Source: Methanococcus voltae PS (GTDB taxonomy: Archaea; AGJL01; Methanococci; Methanococcales; Methanococcaceae). From it: a stretch of DNA of 64,000 nucleotides. Each line of letters begins with the position of its first letter. Within the stretch, counting starts at the first letter, position 1. The stretch is from assembly GCF_024807035.1 (NCBI RefSeq), contig NZ_JANUCQ010000002.1, forward strand, positions 124,001 through 188,000, read 5' to 3'. The translations under genes and the position numbers were made by a program. The notes beneath the pieces were generated by a model that was not told the DNA's origin, made no database searches, and worked only from the letters and a program-made list of their open reading frames with translations. Of this stretch, positions 29,136 through 38,982 are shown one piece after another.

Positions 29136-29386
29136 TTTTTCACCGTATTGTAACCAAATAATAAGTTTTAATAAATTTAATAAGTTAATAATTTAATAAT
29201 TTAATAAGCTAATAAACATAAATAAATATTAATTAAATAATTTTAATAAATTTGATAATTTTTAATAAATATTTAAAAACAAGATAATCAATTAAACAAT
29301 TAAATTAAATTAAATAAATTATAACTACGAAAATTATTAGAAATTTATATTGTTTAATTGTTTATTCATTTATTTACTTATTCTAT
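29136..29386. other. Intergenic region, simple AT repeats
   Basis: About 250 bases made almost wholly of TAATAAATTT-like repeats between two leftward genes. The rpiA promoter must lie at the left end. No gene seen. Confidence 0.4.
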
Positions 29387-29848
29387 TTATTCTACTTCTT
29401 CTAATAATTTTATTGTAAATACTAATGTTTCTCCTGCTAATTCAGGGTTGAAATCAATAACAACTTCTTCATCAGTAACTTCTGCGATAATTGCTGGCGG
29501 GTACATTTCTCCCAACATAATACACATACCTTCTTCAGGTTCAAATTCTGCATTTTCAAACAAATTTCTTGGGATTTTCTCAACTAATTCGTCATTTCTT
29601 TGACCGTAAGCTTTTTCAGGTGGTAATGTAACTGTGATTTCTTCACCAACGCTGAGGTCTAATACCGCTTCTTCAAAGCCTTGTATCATTTGTCCTTCGC
29701 CCACTACAAATTCTAAAGGTTCGTAAGGTCTGTTTTCGTCGTATAAACCTTCTTCTTTTGCTACTGCTTCTATAGAGGTATCAAATATTCCTCCATCTTC
29801 AAATCTACCGATGTAGTCTACTTTTATTCTACTTCCTTTTGAAACCAT
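29387..29848 (-). CDS. FKBP-type peptidyl-prolyl isomerase (SlyD-like)
   Basis: A 153-residue isomerase/chaperone: an FKBP core ([53 protein letters not shown]) interrupted by an IF chaperone domain (residues about 85-130) before the last FKBP strands. I start at MVSKGSR behind GTGATAAA; an ATG four codons upstream touches its own potential site. Lacks the His-rich metal tail of bacterial SlyD. Monocistronic. Confidence 0.9.
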   Translation of the reverse strand: MVSKGSRIKVDYIGRFEDGGIFDTSIEAVAKEEGLYDENRPYEPLEFVVGEGQMIQGFEEAVLDLSVGEEITVTLPPEKAYGQRNDELVEKIPRNLFENAEFEPEEGMCIMLGEMYPPAIIAEVTDEEVVIDFNPELAGETLVFTIKLLEEVE

Positions 29849-30677
29849 TTTATCACACATCTCTCGTGTTATGTTTAAATTATGTATTTTTACATATCTT
29901 AAATATACGTATGATAGTAACTAGTGATTATTATAAAATTATGAAATAATAAGTCTAAATTATTAGAAATATTTTTGAATATTTTTAAAATATTTTAGTA
30001 CATTATTGTACTTTTTTAGTACATTTCCATTTTATTTTAAAACATTATTTTAACATTATTTTAAAATAAGTTCACCATAATAAATTCATACACGCTAATT
30101 ATTTTTATATCTATTGATATAAAATTTATAGCCTACATTTTGATATACATATTGAAGTTATAAACATATATCCGCATCATTATATTATATATATTTTATT
30201 ATTTGTCAAGAAATTGAGTAAACCCTGTAATTAATACCACTTAACAAAATATCGATTTATAAACGCTTAACCATAAAGCTATTGGTTATCAAATTATCTA
30301 TTATCAAATATATGTTTTATTTAATTTTTTAGTTTTTATTACTATAGTTTTTATTTTTTTATTTAGCTATTTTTCATCTATTATTTAGCTATTATTTAGT
30401 ATTTATTTTATATAGCAAAGTTTTTAAAACAATTTTTTTAAATCAAATCAAAACATATAAAAATTAAAAGAGATTAAACTTTAAAGGAGTAATCTTTACA
30501 GATTATTTCTTCGTAAAAAATCTTTATTATTTAAATTAAATAGAATCGTTATAATACAATACATATAATAGACATATAATATAGACATATACTACAAACT
30601 ACAAAATTATCAAATAGATATTGTAACACAAAACGATGTAACAATAAAACAAAACTAATATCGACTAAGGTGAAAAA
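29849..30677. other. Long non-coding region upstream of mch
   Basis: About 830 bases between divergent FKBP and mch genes, unusually long for this window. It holds a small hairpin plus T-run near 29998-30020 (AGTACA/TGTACT arms followed by six T) and a weak hairpin near 30490-30505. No open frame with a ribosome binding site was seen. Could host an unannotated RNA or simply a long leader. Confidence 0.5.
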
Positions 30678-31652
30678 ATGATTAGTGTGAACAAAGCATC
30701 ATTACCTATCGTTGAAAAAATGATAGAAAATGCCGAAGAAATGAAAATCGATGTTTTAAAATTAGAAAATGGTGCTACAGTTTTAGACTGTGGTGTTAAT
30801 GTTGACGGTAGCTTTGAAGCTGGTAAATTATTTACAAAAATCTGTTTAGGCGGAATTGCTCACGTTGGTGTTAGCATTGCTGGAACCTTAGAAAATGGTA
30901 TAGTATTACCATGCGTAAAAGTTAAAACCTCACAACCTGCAATCGCTACATTAGGCGCTCAAAAAGCTGGATGGAGCATTAAAGTTGGCAAATTCTTTGC
31001 TATGGGTTCAGGACCTGCGAGAGCTTTAGCAAAAATGCCAAAAGCTACATACGAAGAAATTGACTATGAAGATGATGCAGATATTGCTATTTTATGTTTA
31101 GAAGCTTCAACATTACCAAATGCAGAAGTAGCTGAGTTCGTTGCTGAAAAATGTGGCGTAGCTGTTGATAAAGTATACTTATTGGTAGCTCCTACCTCAT
31201 CAATAGTTGGTGCTATCCAAATCAGCGGTAGAGTTGTAGAAAATGGTACATACAAAATGTTAGAAGCTTTACACTTTGACGTAAGAAAAGTTAAATTTGC
31301 AGCAGGTATCGCTCCAGTTGCTCCTATTATCGGAGACGACATGAAAATGATGGGTGCTACAAACGATATGGTTTTATACGGCGGTAGAACATACTACTAC
31401 ATTGAAAGCGATGAAAATGATGACGTAGAAGCTTTATGTAAAGCGTTACCTTCATGTTCAGCTGAAACATACGGAAAACCATTCTTAGAAGTATTTAAAG
31501 AAGCAGAATACGACTTCTACAAAATCGACAAAGGAATGTTCGCTCCTGCAGTTGTTACAATCAACGACATGAGAACCGGTAAATTAGTAACAGCTGGTAA
31601 AATGAACCCTGAAGTTGTTAAAAAATCATTAAAATACGTAGAATTAGAATAA
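30678..31652 (+). CDS. mch: Methenyltetrahydromethanopterin cyclohydrolase
   Basis: A 324-residue cytosolic enzyme that converts formyl- to methenyl-tetrahydromethanopterin, step three of CO2 reduction to methane. Recognised from the N-terminus (VNKASLPIVEKMIENAEE), the GGIAHVGVS segment, the KVGKFFAMGSGPARALA segment and the CAETYGKPFLEVFKEA-like region. Codon choice looks favourable (many GCT, GAA, AAA), as expected for a highly expressed gene. GGTGAAAAA ribosome binding site. Confidence 0.97.
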   Translation: MISVNKASLPIVEKMIENAEEMKIDVLKLENGATVLDCGVNVDGSFEAGKLFTKICLGGIAHVGVSIAGTLENGIVLPCVKVKTSQPAIATLGAQKAGWSIKVGKFFAMGSGPARALAKMPKATYEEIDYEDDADIAILCLEASTLPNAEVAEFVAEKCGVAVDKVYLLVAPTSSIVGAIQISGRVVENGTYKMLEALHFDVRKVKFAAGIAPVAPIIGDDMKMMGATNDMVLYGGRTYYYIESDENDDVEALCKALPSCSAETYGKPFLEVFKEAEYDFYKIDKGMFAPAVVTINDMRTGKLVTAGKMNPEVVKKSLKYVELE

Positions 31653-31909
31653 TTAATAAATCAAAATAATAAACTAATAAAATAATAAACTAATAAAATA
31701 AAATATACTTTTTTCTTTTCTTTTTTCTTTTTACAATGACTTGTTCTAAATCAAAAATTATAAAAATAGAATATAATAAAATTAGTTATGTATTAATTTA
31801 AACAATTGCAAAATTTAATAATAATTGAATATATGATAATATGATACATAATTAGATATATAATCCTATATGAGGTTATATTTTAAATTAAAAGCTTAAT
31901 TAAACTCTA

Positions 31910-31935
31910 AATTCATTAATTCACAGTAATGAATT
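31910..31935 (+). promoter_or_regulatory. Inverted repeat upstream of the NhaC gene promoter
   Basis: AATTCATTA and TAATGAATT form a perfect 9-bp inverted repeat around ATTCACAG. It ends about seven bases before a TATA-like TTTTATATA. Possible regulator site. Confidence 0.45.
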
Positions 31936-31950
31936 AAAAAGTTTTATATA

Positions 31951-31964
31951 GTTTGTATACAAAC
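31951..31964 (+). promoter_or_regulatory. Perfect 14-bp palindrome next to the NhaC TATA box
   Basis: GTTTGTATACAAAC is a perfect palindrome that begins directly after TTTTATATA (31942-31950). In archaea a repressor site between TATA box and transcription start blocks RNA polymerase, so this is a good operator candidate. Confidence 0.55.
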
Positions 31965-31994
31965 GTTTTTAAAATTACTTATTGGAGGTAAACA

Positions 31995-33578
31995 ATGGAT
32001 TTTGGATTATTATCGTTAGTTCCGCCTATAGTGGCGATTGGATTAGCACTTTTAACTAAGAGGGTGTACACATCCTTATTTTTAGGTATTGTGGCAGGTT
32101 CTTTAATATTTAATATGAATAACTTAGGTAACGTACCTATGCACTTAATTGATAGCTTTTTAGGTAGTCTTGAAATTATGTCAATTACAGGCGTTTCTTC
32201 ATTTACCGAAGCTGGTAACCTATGGAATTTGTTAATTTTGTTATTTTTATTTATGTTGGGCGCTTTAATTGCTTTAATTACAAGAGCAGGAGGAGCCCTC
32301 GCTTATGGAAATTGGGCAGCACAGAAAATTAAATCAAAAGAGGGAGCATGCGTTTCCACATCAATTTTAGGTTTATTGTTGTTCATTGATGATTACTTTA
32401 ACTGTTTAACTGTGGGTACAGTTATGAAACCAGTTACTGACAAATTTAACATTTCAAGAGCTAAATTGGCTTACATTATTGACTCAACCGCTGCACCAGT
32501 ATGTATTCTTATGCCTGTTTCAAGTTGGTTTGCTGCTGTTTTAGGTAACTTAAAAGATGCAGGTGTAGGTAGTGACGCTTTAGCACATATGACACCTTCA
32601 GATGTATTTATGTCAGCGATTGCTTACAATTCATACGCAATAGTTGCTTTATTCATGGTTTTAGTAATAATATCAAAATTAAAATGGGATTTTGGACCTA
32701 TGAAAGACCACGAGAAAGTTGCAGAAGAAACTGGAGATTTATTCCACGGTAATACAGATAAAGCTTCAGCAGAATCAGAAATTGAACCATTAGGAAACGG
32801 AAAAGTAAGTTACTTAGTAGTTCCAATATTGGTTTTAATCGTTTCAATCGTGTCCGCTATGCTTGTTTCAGGAGGCATATTGGGTGGTGCAAGTTTATTT
32901 GACGCAATTACAGGTATTGATGCTTCATGGGGTTTATTCTGGGGTGGATTAGTATCATTATTATTCACTACACTTTACTTCATCGCTACAAAAGCTGTTC
33001 CAGTTAACGAAATTGCTAAATTATGGGGAAAAGGCTCAAAATTAATGGTGCCTGCTGTAAGTATATTAATTTTAGCTTGGACATTAGGTTCAATCATTAA
33101 AGGAGATTTAAATACTGGTGTGTTCCTTGCATCTGTAATTCAAGGCTCAATACCTGTTGAAATAATACCTGCATTATTATTTGCAATTTCAGGATTTATG
33201 GCATTTGCTACAGGTACTTCATGGGGTACTTTTGGTATAGTATTACCTATTGCAGTTCCTATTGCGGTAAGCTTAGGCAATATAGAATTAGTTGTTCCAT
33301 TTGTAGCAGCTACATTGGGTGGTGCAATATACGGTGACCACTCGTCCCCTATTTCAGATACAACAATTATGAGTTCCGCAGGTGCTGGTACAAACCACGT
33401 TGACCACGTTAACACACAGTTACCATATACAACATTAATTGGTATGTGTGCATTCTTCGGCTACTTGATAGTTGGTTACACAGTTAGTATGGGTTACTGG
33501 GTTTCAGTGCTCTTAAACTTAGGATTTGTAGGTTTAGCAGTTATAGGACTCGCTTACTTACTCCATAAAAGATTATAA
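31995..33578 (+). CDS. NhaC-family Na+/H+ antiporter
   Basis: A 527-residue membrane protein with about 12-13 helices. Diagnostic segments: FLFMLGALIALITRAGGALAYG, LLFIDDYFNCLTVG with paired Asp, DSTAAPVCILMPVSSW, FATGTSWGTFGIVLP and GDHSSPISDTTIMSSAGAG. The family exports Na+ or exchanges amino acids. The loop at residues about 240-265 is polar and acidic. Strong GGAGG ribosome binding site. Likely regulated by the two palindromes upstream. Stands alone. Confidence 0.9.
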   Translation: MDFGLLSLVPPIVAIGLALLTKRVYTSLFLGIVAGSLIFNMNNLGNVPMHLIDSFLGSLEIMSITGVSSFTEAGNLWNLLILLFLFMLGALIALITRAGGALAYGNWAAQKIKSKEGACVSTSILGLLLFIDDYFNCLTVGTVMKPVTDKFNISRAKLAYIIDSTAAPVCILMPVSSWFAAVLGNLKDAGVGSDALAHMTPSDVFMSAIAYNSYAIVALFMVLVIISKLKWDFGPMKDHEKVAEETGDLFHGNTDKASAESEIEPLGNGKVSYLVVPILVLIVSIVSAMLVSGGILGGASLFDAITGIDASWGLFWGGLVSLLFTTLYFIATKAVPVNEIAKLWGKGSKLMVPAVSILILAWTLGSIIKGDLNTGVFLASVIQGSIPVEIIPALLFAISGFMAFATGTSWGTFGIVLPIAVPIAVSLGNIELVVPFVAATLGGAIYGDHSSPISDTTIMSSAGAGTNHVDHVNTQLPYTTLIGMCAFFGYLIVGYTVSMGYWVSVLLNLGFVGLAVIGLAYLLHKRL

Positions 33579-33650
33579 TACATATAATCTTTTTAATTAT
33601 TATTTTAGATTATATTTTTATATTTAGTTTATTGTCGTTTACTATTTTTT

Positions 33651-33684
<34 letters not shown>

Positions 33685-33865
33685 CTAAAATAATCCCAAC
33701 TAAATTAGTTAGTAATTAATATATAGCAAAAAATTCAATAAATATAATAATATATAGATTAAAAAAAAGACGTGTAATTAGATTGATAATTAGATTGATA
33801 CCTACAGATATTTATTTACGACATAATATAAATTATGAAAATGGATTGGCATGTGCGGTGGAATT

Positions 33866-34441
33866 GTGCGAGATAATGATGAATATTTATCTGAATTAAA
33901 GTCAATAAAGGAAGAATTAAAAGCATTAAAAAAATGTTTAATTGAATATATCAATATTAGCATAAAAAATAACCCCAAATTAGATTTTGAAAATTTTTCG
34001 GAATTAGATTTTGAAAAAAATGAAATTACATTGGAAAATCAGTCTAATGAATTTAAAACATTTACTGATACAAATATTCGATATAATGAAACCTATTTTA
34101 AAAATGATAACCTAGATATCAACAATAAATATATCACAAATGAATATACTATAAAAATTAGCGAAATATCTGAAAAGGAAGTAATAGAGGTATTTGAACC
34201 TTTGTCCAATGAAAGAAGGCTAATAATATTAAATTCGCTTTTAACGTCAGATAGAACGTATTCCGAATTATCGAATATTACAGGAATACGTGGGGGAAAT
34301 TTATTATTTCATTTGCGAAAACTCCAATGCTCTAAATTAATATCTCAAAACCACGACCGAGGAGACTATATATTAACCAGTAAAGGACAAAAGATTTTGA
34401 GTTTAATATATCAGGTTTACTACATAATTAGGGAAGATTAG
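33866..34441 (+). CDS. ArsR-like winged-helix regulator with coiled-coil N-terminus
   Basis: A 191-residue protein. Residues 1-30 form a helix with heptad pattern (YLSELKSIKEELKALKKCL); residues 30-100 are Asn/Asp-rich and probably disordered. Residues about 105-191 are a winged helix of the ArsR type (EPLSNERRLIILNSLLTSDRTYSELSNITGIRGGNLLFHLRKL). I start at the GTG placed five bases after GGTG; an ATG five codons upstream is an alternative. An EamA transporter gene follows 76 bases downstream and may be its target. Confidence 0.75.
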   Translation: MRDNDEYLSELKSIKEELKALKKCLIEYINISIKNNPKLDFENFSELDFEKNEITLENQSNEFKTFTDTNIRYNETYFKNDNLDINNKYITNEYTIKISEISEKEVIEVFEPLSNERRLIILNSLLTSDRTYSELSNITGIRGGNLLFHLRKLQCSKLISQNHDRGDYILTSKGQKILSLIYQVYYIIRED

Positions 34442-34517
34442 ATACTTAAAATAATAAAAATAAAATTGATGGTAAACAAAATTAATTTTTAAAAATTAAA
34501 ATTATGGCGGGGATATA

Positions 34518-35480
34518 GTGGTTAATCTAAAAACAATGATTAAAAAGGACGTTAATAAAGCATATGTCGCTGCTACATTAAACGCCACATTAATCGGTTT
34601 GACATTTCTATTTACAAAATATGCTTTAGTATATGTGGAGCCGTTTGAAGTTTTATCTCTTAAATTCATTATTGCGTTTACTTTTCTAACATTAATACTA
34701 AAATTAGGTGTAAAAAAGGTTAATTTTAAGAAATTATTTGAATTTAAAAAAGAAATGTTGGCTTTGGGGATATTTCAACCAGTGTTATTTTTTGGCTTTC
34801 AAGTTTTTGGAATTAACTATTTGGGCGTTGCGCAAGTCGGCATATTGTATTCGATAGCACCTGTTGTAACCACCATTTTTGGGATATTAATTTTAAAAGA
34901 AACTATAAATTTAAAACAAGCAATTTTTATGTCACTTTCAATCATTGGGATAATATATATCTACATTATGCGGGGTATAGGCGGTTATTTCAATCCTGCG
35001 AATGAATCCAATATATTGGGCGTTATATTTATATTAGTTTCCATATTTGCAACTTCAATGTATGCCGTATCTAGTAGAAAGCTTTCTAAGAACCTTGACC
35101 CGATAACAATTACTTATGGTATGATGTTAATAGGTGCAATTGTTTTTACGGCGTTAAATATTGGAATTTCGGCGTTTTATGGCGTTCCAAATATCTTCAC
35201 TAAATTATATGTAATAGGCCCTGAACTATTAAATTCCAATTTCATATCTTCTATATTATATTTAGGTATTGTAGTATCAGTTATTACATCATTCTTAGTT
35301 AATTATAGCCTAAGTAAGATAAAAGCTGCAGAATATTCAATTATTTCAAAATTATCAGTTGTAGTATCGATAATTTCGGCAATTATCTTTATGAATGAGA
35401 CAGTTGCATTATATCAAATTATAGGGGTTTCTGCGGTAATATTGGGCGTAATAGGAGCTAATTATTACAGCGAGCATTAA
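34518..35480 (+). CDS. EamA/DMT-family transporter
   Basis: A 320-residue protein with ten predicted membrane helices in two EamA repeats. First-half signature FGFQVFGINYLGVAQVGILYSIAPVVTTIFGILILKE and second-half YSIISKLSVVVSIISAIIFMNE are typical. GTG start behind GCGGGGAT; an ATG six codons later is an alternative. Only 76 bases separate it from the winged-helix gene, so they may form one unit. Substrate unknown. Confidence 0.85.
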   Translation: MVNLKTMIKKDVNKAYVAATLNATLIGLTFLFTKYALVYVEPFEVLSLKFIIAFTFLTLILKLGVKKVNFKKLFEFKKEMLALGIFQPVLFFGFQVFGINYLGVAQVGILYSIAPVVTTIFGILILKETINLKQAIFMSLSIIGIIYIYIMRGIGGYFNPANESNILGVIFILVSIFATSMYAVSSRKLSKNLDPITITYGMMLIGAIVFTALNIGISAFYGVPNIFTKLYVIGPELLNSNFISSILYLGIVVSVITSFLVNYSLSKIKAAEYSIISKLSVVVSIISAIIFMNETVALYQIIGVSAVILGVIGANYYSEH

Positions 35481-35632
35481 AAATAAAATAAAATAATTTA
35501 AATTAAGTTAATTTAATTTAAATTAATTTAAATTACTGTTTATTAAATTATTTAAAAGATAGAATAGAATATATTAAATAAACATTGTTAAAAAAGGAAC
35601 AGAACACGATATTTTAGTTAATTGGTGAAACA

Positions 35633-36130
35633 ATGGACAGAAAAACAAATAATATTGCTAATAATACCAGTAATTTTATTAATATAAATATCAATAAAAA
35701 TAATGAATTGGGGAAAACATTAAATAACAGCTCATTATCTAATAAACACATTTATGGACTTATTAGCGGGATAAAAACAAGTTCATTTACCAAAAAAACT
35801 TTAGGGGAACTTTTAAACGAAGATAAACCGGTAGTTATGGTAAATGGAGAAAGACATAGGATAAAACAGAGAGAGTTAGACTATTTAAAAGATATTGCTT
35901 CAAAAGATTTGAAAATACCAATCGTTTTACAGGTTGATTCTAATTTAAACGAAGGTACTATTAAAATAGAAGGAACAGAGGAAGTAAATGTAATTTCTAA
36001 AATATTAAATAAAGAAATTAATAAATTTGAAGAAAATAACCTGTTATATATCTATAAACCAGAATTAAGAGTCGTTAGGAAAAAATTACCGACTACTACA
36101 ACTTATTTATTCAGAATGGGTATAGATTAA
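35633..36130 (+). CDS. DUF61/UPF0216 family protein
   Basis: A 165-residue archaeal protein of unknown function. The conserved part begins near residue 45: KKTLGELLNEDKPVVMVNGERHRIKQRELDYL, then LKIPIVLQVDSNL and a KIEGTEEV segment. The first ~40 residues are Asn-rich and low complexity, an extension unlike the compact family. GGTGAAACA ribosome binding site. Monocistronic. Confidence 0.82.
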   Translation: MDRKTNNIANNTSNFINININKNNELGKTLNNSSLSNKHIYGLISGIKTSSFTKKTLGELLNEDKPVVMVNGERHRIKQRELDYLKDIASKDLKIPIVLQVDSNLNEGTIKIEGTEEVNVISKILNKEINKFEENNLLYIYKPELRVVRKKLPTTTTYLFRMGID

Positions 36131-36221
36131 ATTTATAATACCCTTTTGTAAATTTTAATTACTATTTTATTAAGTTTATTTTTAAGTTTATTTTTAAATT
36201 TAACCCCATATTTGGCATTAT

Positions 36222-36416
36222 TTATTCTTTGTATGTAAAAATTTCTTCAATCGATACGTTAAATAATTTCGATAATTTAAACGCAATAATCAAAGAAGGG
36301 TCGTATTTACCCTTTTCTATGGCAGAAATAGTCTGTCTAGTAACCCCTATTTTTTTGGCTAGTTCATCTTGCGTTAAATCATTCATCGCTCGAAAAACTT
36401 TTATTTTATTGTCCAT
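36222..36416 (-). CDS. Small Xre-family (Cro/CI-type) regulator
   Basis: A 64-residue single helix-turn-helix protein: IKVFRAMNDLTQDELAKKIGVTRQTISAIEKGKYDPSLIIAFKLSKLFNVSIEEIF, the standard HTH_3 pattern for repressors. Start ATG behind GTGATAAT. It lies 53 bases downstream of the DUF2178 membrane protein on the same strand. Such pairs are common in archaea and Firmicutes; the regulator usually controls its own operon. Confidence 0.9.
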   Translation of the reverse strand: MDNKIKVFRAMNDLTQDELAKKIGVTRQTISAIEKGKYDPSLIIAFKLSKLFNVSIEEIFTYKE

Positions 36417-36469
36417 ATTATCACAATCTTTTATCTTTTATCTTTTAAATGTCTCTTATAAATACTCTA

Positions 36470-36922
36470 TTAATTGTCTCGCCTTGAGCGACCGATTAAA
36501 CCGTATTTTTTACCAAAATAATATTTGAATCCGACAAAGGAAAGTAATAAAGCCATAGCTGACCAAGAAAGTGCTATCCCCGTAGTTACATGACCTTCCC
36601 AAGGTTGTGCATAAACAGGTGCTCCGTCAATAACGCTGAGTATGGATACAATATTCATCAATATTAAACCAACTACTGCAAAGGCTACAGTACATAAACC
36701 TAATGAGGCGTTTGCTGCTTTTTCGCTTACTTTTAAAACTAATTCATCTACTATAACTTCTTCTTTATCTAAATTTCTCCTTAATAAGAACATGAATAGC
36801 ATTCCAGATAATACTGCTCCAAATACTACTATAACTTCTTTTATTGTTACACCATACATTGTTAACAGTGCTACATAAGCCATAACAAGTAATCTGTACT
36901 TCTTATATGATTCATAATTCAT
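36470..36922 (-). CDS. DUF2178-type membrane protein
   Basis: A 150-residue protein with about four hydrophobic helices (residues 12-30, 32-48, 75-95, 115-133) and a charged loop with the DUF2178-like VDELVLKVSEKAANASLG. C-terminus is basic (RSRRDN). First gene of a two-gene operon with the Xre regulator. It diverges from tfrB across a 344-base region rich in TGTAAA palindromes. Function unknown. Confidence 0.75.
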   Translation of the reverse strand: MNYESYKKYRLLVMAYVALLTMYGVTIKEVIVVFGAVLSGMLFMFLLRRNLDKEEVIVDELVLKVSEKAANASLGLCTVAFAVVGLILMNIVSILSVIDGAPVYAQPWEGHVTTGIALSWSAMALLLSFVGFKYYFGKKYGLIGRSRRDN

Positions 36923-37059
36923 AATATCACCAATTTAGGTCTTATAATTTGTATATTCAAAATTAAAATTTATATTGTTTAAATTAATTGATTAATTAAA
37001 ACTTTTTAAATTAATGTCGTATTTTGTGTAAATTTAATATTCCATTTTGTAGTAATTTA

Positions 37060-37107
37060 TTTACAAAATGTAAAAAATACTTATAATTATGTAAAGTATC
37101 TTTTACA
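37060..37107 (+). promoter_or_regulatory. TGTAAA/TTTACA palindromes upstream of tfrB
   Basis: TTTACA-AAA-TGTAAA at 37060-37074 and TGTAAA-N6-TTTACA at 37090-37107 lie about three helical turns apart, upstream of a TATA-like TTATATATAAA near 37128. A further TGTAAA is at 37027. The layout suits an activator or repressor of tfrB or of the divergent DUF2178 operon. AT-richness makes chance matches possible. Confidence 0.45.
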
Positions 37108-37266
37108 TTACAATATAGTATTGAAGTTATATATAAAGTTTTTGTATAATGTTTTTGCAATAAGTTAAAATATCATCTGTTTAAATTTGGCATACTTTAA
37201 AATAGTTAAGATAGTTTATATATAATCAAGATAATTATTATTTAAAACGTATTTATGTGTGAAATT

Positions 37267-38895
37267 ATGAAAAATACTGACGATTTATTGATTCCAATAT
37301 ATATTATGCGAAATAAAATATTTAAAAAATACATGGTGCCAAGTGATTTAACCATTATTGAGGCTCTAGAATACTTAAATAACAGTGGTTACGAGATAAA
37401 ATATCGTTCATCTTGTAAAGCGGGACAGTGCGGTAGCTGTGCGGTTACAGTTGACGGTTTACCAAAATTAGCTTGTAAAACTAAAGTTAAAGAAGATATG
37501 AAAATAGAACCGCTTAGAAATTTTGATTTAATTGAAGATTTGGTTGTAAATAGAGAAGAATACTACAAAGCTCAGAAAGAATTTGAAAATTGGATTCATG
37601 AAACTTCTGAAGTTGAAGAAAAAGAAAAAGAAAAAGAAAAAGATAAAAATAAAAATAAAAATAAAAAAGATACTTTAAAAATTCTTAGCGATGATGAATT
37701 ATTTAAAAGTATTTCGGATATAGGGAGCGTTAGAAACTGTATTGACTGCATGAGTTGTATGTCCACTTGCCCTGCTCGAATGTATTCTGATTATATGGGG
37801 CCTACATTTATGCGTTTATTGGCAAGATATGCCCGAGATGCCCGAGATAATAAAGATAGAGTAAAAGAAGCTTTTGAAAAGAATTTATACAACTGCACGA
37901 CCTGCGGAAGATGTATAAAAGTATGTCCCAACAATATTGATACAGTGCATAATGCCGTTGAGAAATTAAGGGAACTTTCATTCAAAAAAGGTCAATATGT
38001 GGAAAATCACCTCGATGTTAGGAAAAATATCACTGAAAATCCGGCTAAAAGAACAGTTACAAAACCCGAAGCTCCAAAAATTGGATTTCTCGAAGATGTA
38101 ATCGCAAATCCTGAAAAATTTAATAACGAATTCACTGAAAAAATTGTTATTGAAAATAAGGATAATATTAATAAAAGTGTTGAATATGTGGCTAAAAACC
38201 CAAAGGCTACGGTTGCGTTATTTACTGGCTGTTTAATGGATTATAGACTTCAAGAATTGGGAATGTCTGGCATAAGGGTGCTAAATGCCCACGGTATATC
38301 AGTAATAATTCCGATTAATCAAGTTTGCTGTGGTTCGCCACTTATAAGGACTGGTCAAACCGATGTAGCAAAAGAGCTAAAAGAAATCAATCTCGCAATA
38401 TTTGATAAGTTATTTACTGATAAATCACTTGATAGTATCGTTACACTATGTGCAGGTTGCGGTAGTACGTTAAAAAACGATTACAACGAGAAACAATTCG
38501 TAGTAAAAGATATTACAGAGTTATTAGTTGAAAAAGGTCTATTAAAATATAAACCTTGTAATTTAAAAGTTACATATCACGACCCTTGCCATTTAAAAAG
38601 AGGTCAAGACATATTTGAGCAACCACGTATCATATTAGATAGTATTCCCGAATTAGAATTCATAGAAATGGAAATTCCCGACCAATGCTGTGGTGCAGGT
38701 GGCGGTGTTAGAAGTGGAAAACCTGAAGTAGCCTACAAAATCGGCGAGAAAAAAACAGAAATGATACTCGAAACTAAAGCGGATTATGTAATAACCGTCT
38801 GTCCTTTCTGTAATTACCATATTGCAGATTGTCTTAGCAAAGTTTCTGATATACCTGTTATGAATATAGTTAAATTACTTGATAAGGTTATTTAA
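37267..38895 (+). CDS. tfrB: Thiol:fumarate reductase (CoM/CoB) subunit B
   Basis: A 542-residue iron-sulfur subunit that takes electrons from coenzymes M and B to reduce fumarate with TfrA. Domains in order: 2Fe-2S ferredoxin with Cys50, Cys55, Cys58 and Cys70; two 4Fe-4S clusters (CIDCMSCMSTCP and CTTCGRCIKVCP); two CCG heterodisulfide-reductase-like domains (QVCCGSPLIRTG with CAGCGS, and YHDPCHLKRG with DQCCGAGGG and CPFC). A Lys/Glu/Asn slippage linker of about 20 residues sits after residue 110. I start at MKNTDD behind GTGAAATT. The tfrA flavoprotein gene is not in the window, as usual in Methanococcales. Confidence 0.92.
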   Translation: MKNTDDLLIPIYIMRNKIFKKYMVPSDLTIIEALEYLNNSGYEIKYRSSCKAGQCGSCAVTVDGLPKLACKTKVKEDMKIEPLRNFDLIEDLVVNREEYYKAQKEFENWIHETSEVEEKEKEKEKDKNKNKNKKDTLKILSDDELFKSISDIGSVRNCIDCMSCMSTCPARMYSDYMGPTFMRLLARYARDARDNKDRVKEAFEKNLYNCTTCGRCIKVCPNNIDTVHNAVEKLRELSFKKGQYVENHLDVRKNITENPAKRTVTKPEAPKIGFLEDVIANPEKFNNEFTEKIVIENKDNINKSVEYVAKNPKATVALFTGCLMDYRLQELGMSGIRVLNAHGISVIIPINQVCCGSPLIRTGQTDVAKELKEINLAIFDKLFTDKSLDSIVTLCAGCGSTLKNDYNEKQFVVKDITELLVEKGLLKYKPCNLKVTYHDPCHLKRGQDIFEQPRIILDSIPELEFIEMEIPDQCCGAGGGVRSGKPEVAYKIGEKKTEMILETKADYVITVCPFCNYHIADCLSKVSDIPVMNIVKLLDKVI

Positions 38896-38982
38896 TAAAT
38901 TTAATTAAAAAATTTATTATAATATATCCCCATTTATCAAATTAAAGTAGTATTTAAAATTAAAAATTACAATGGTGAACTT

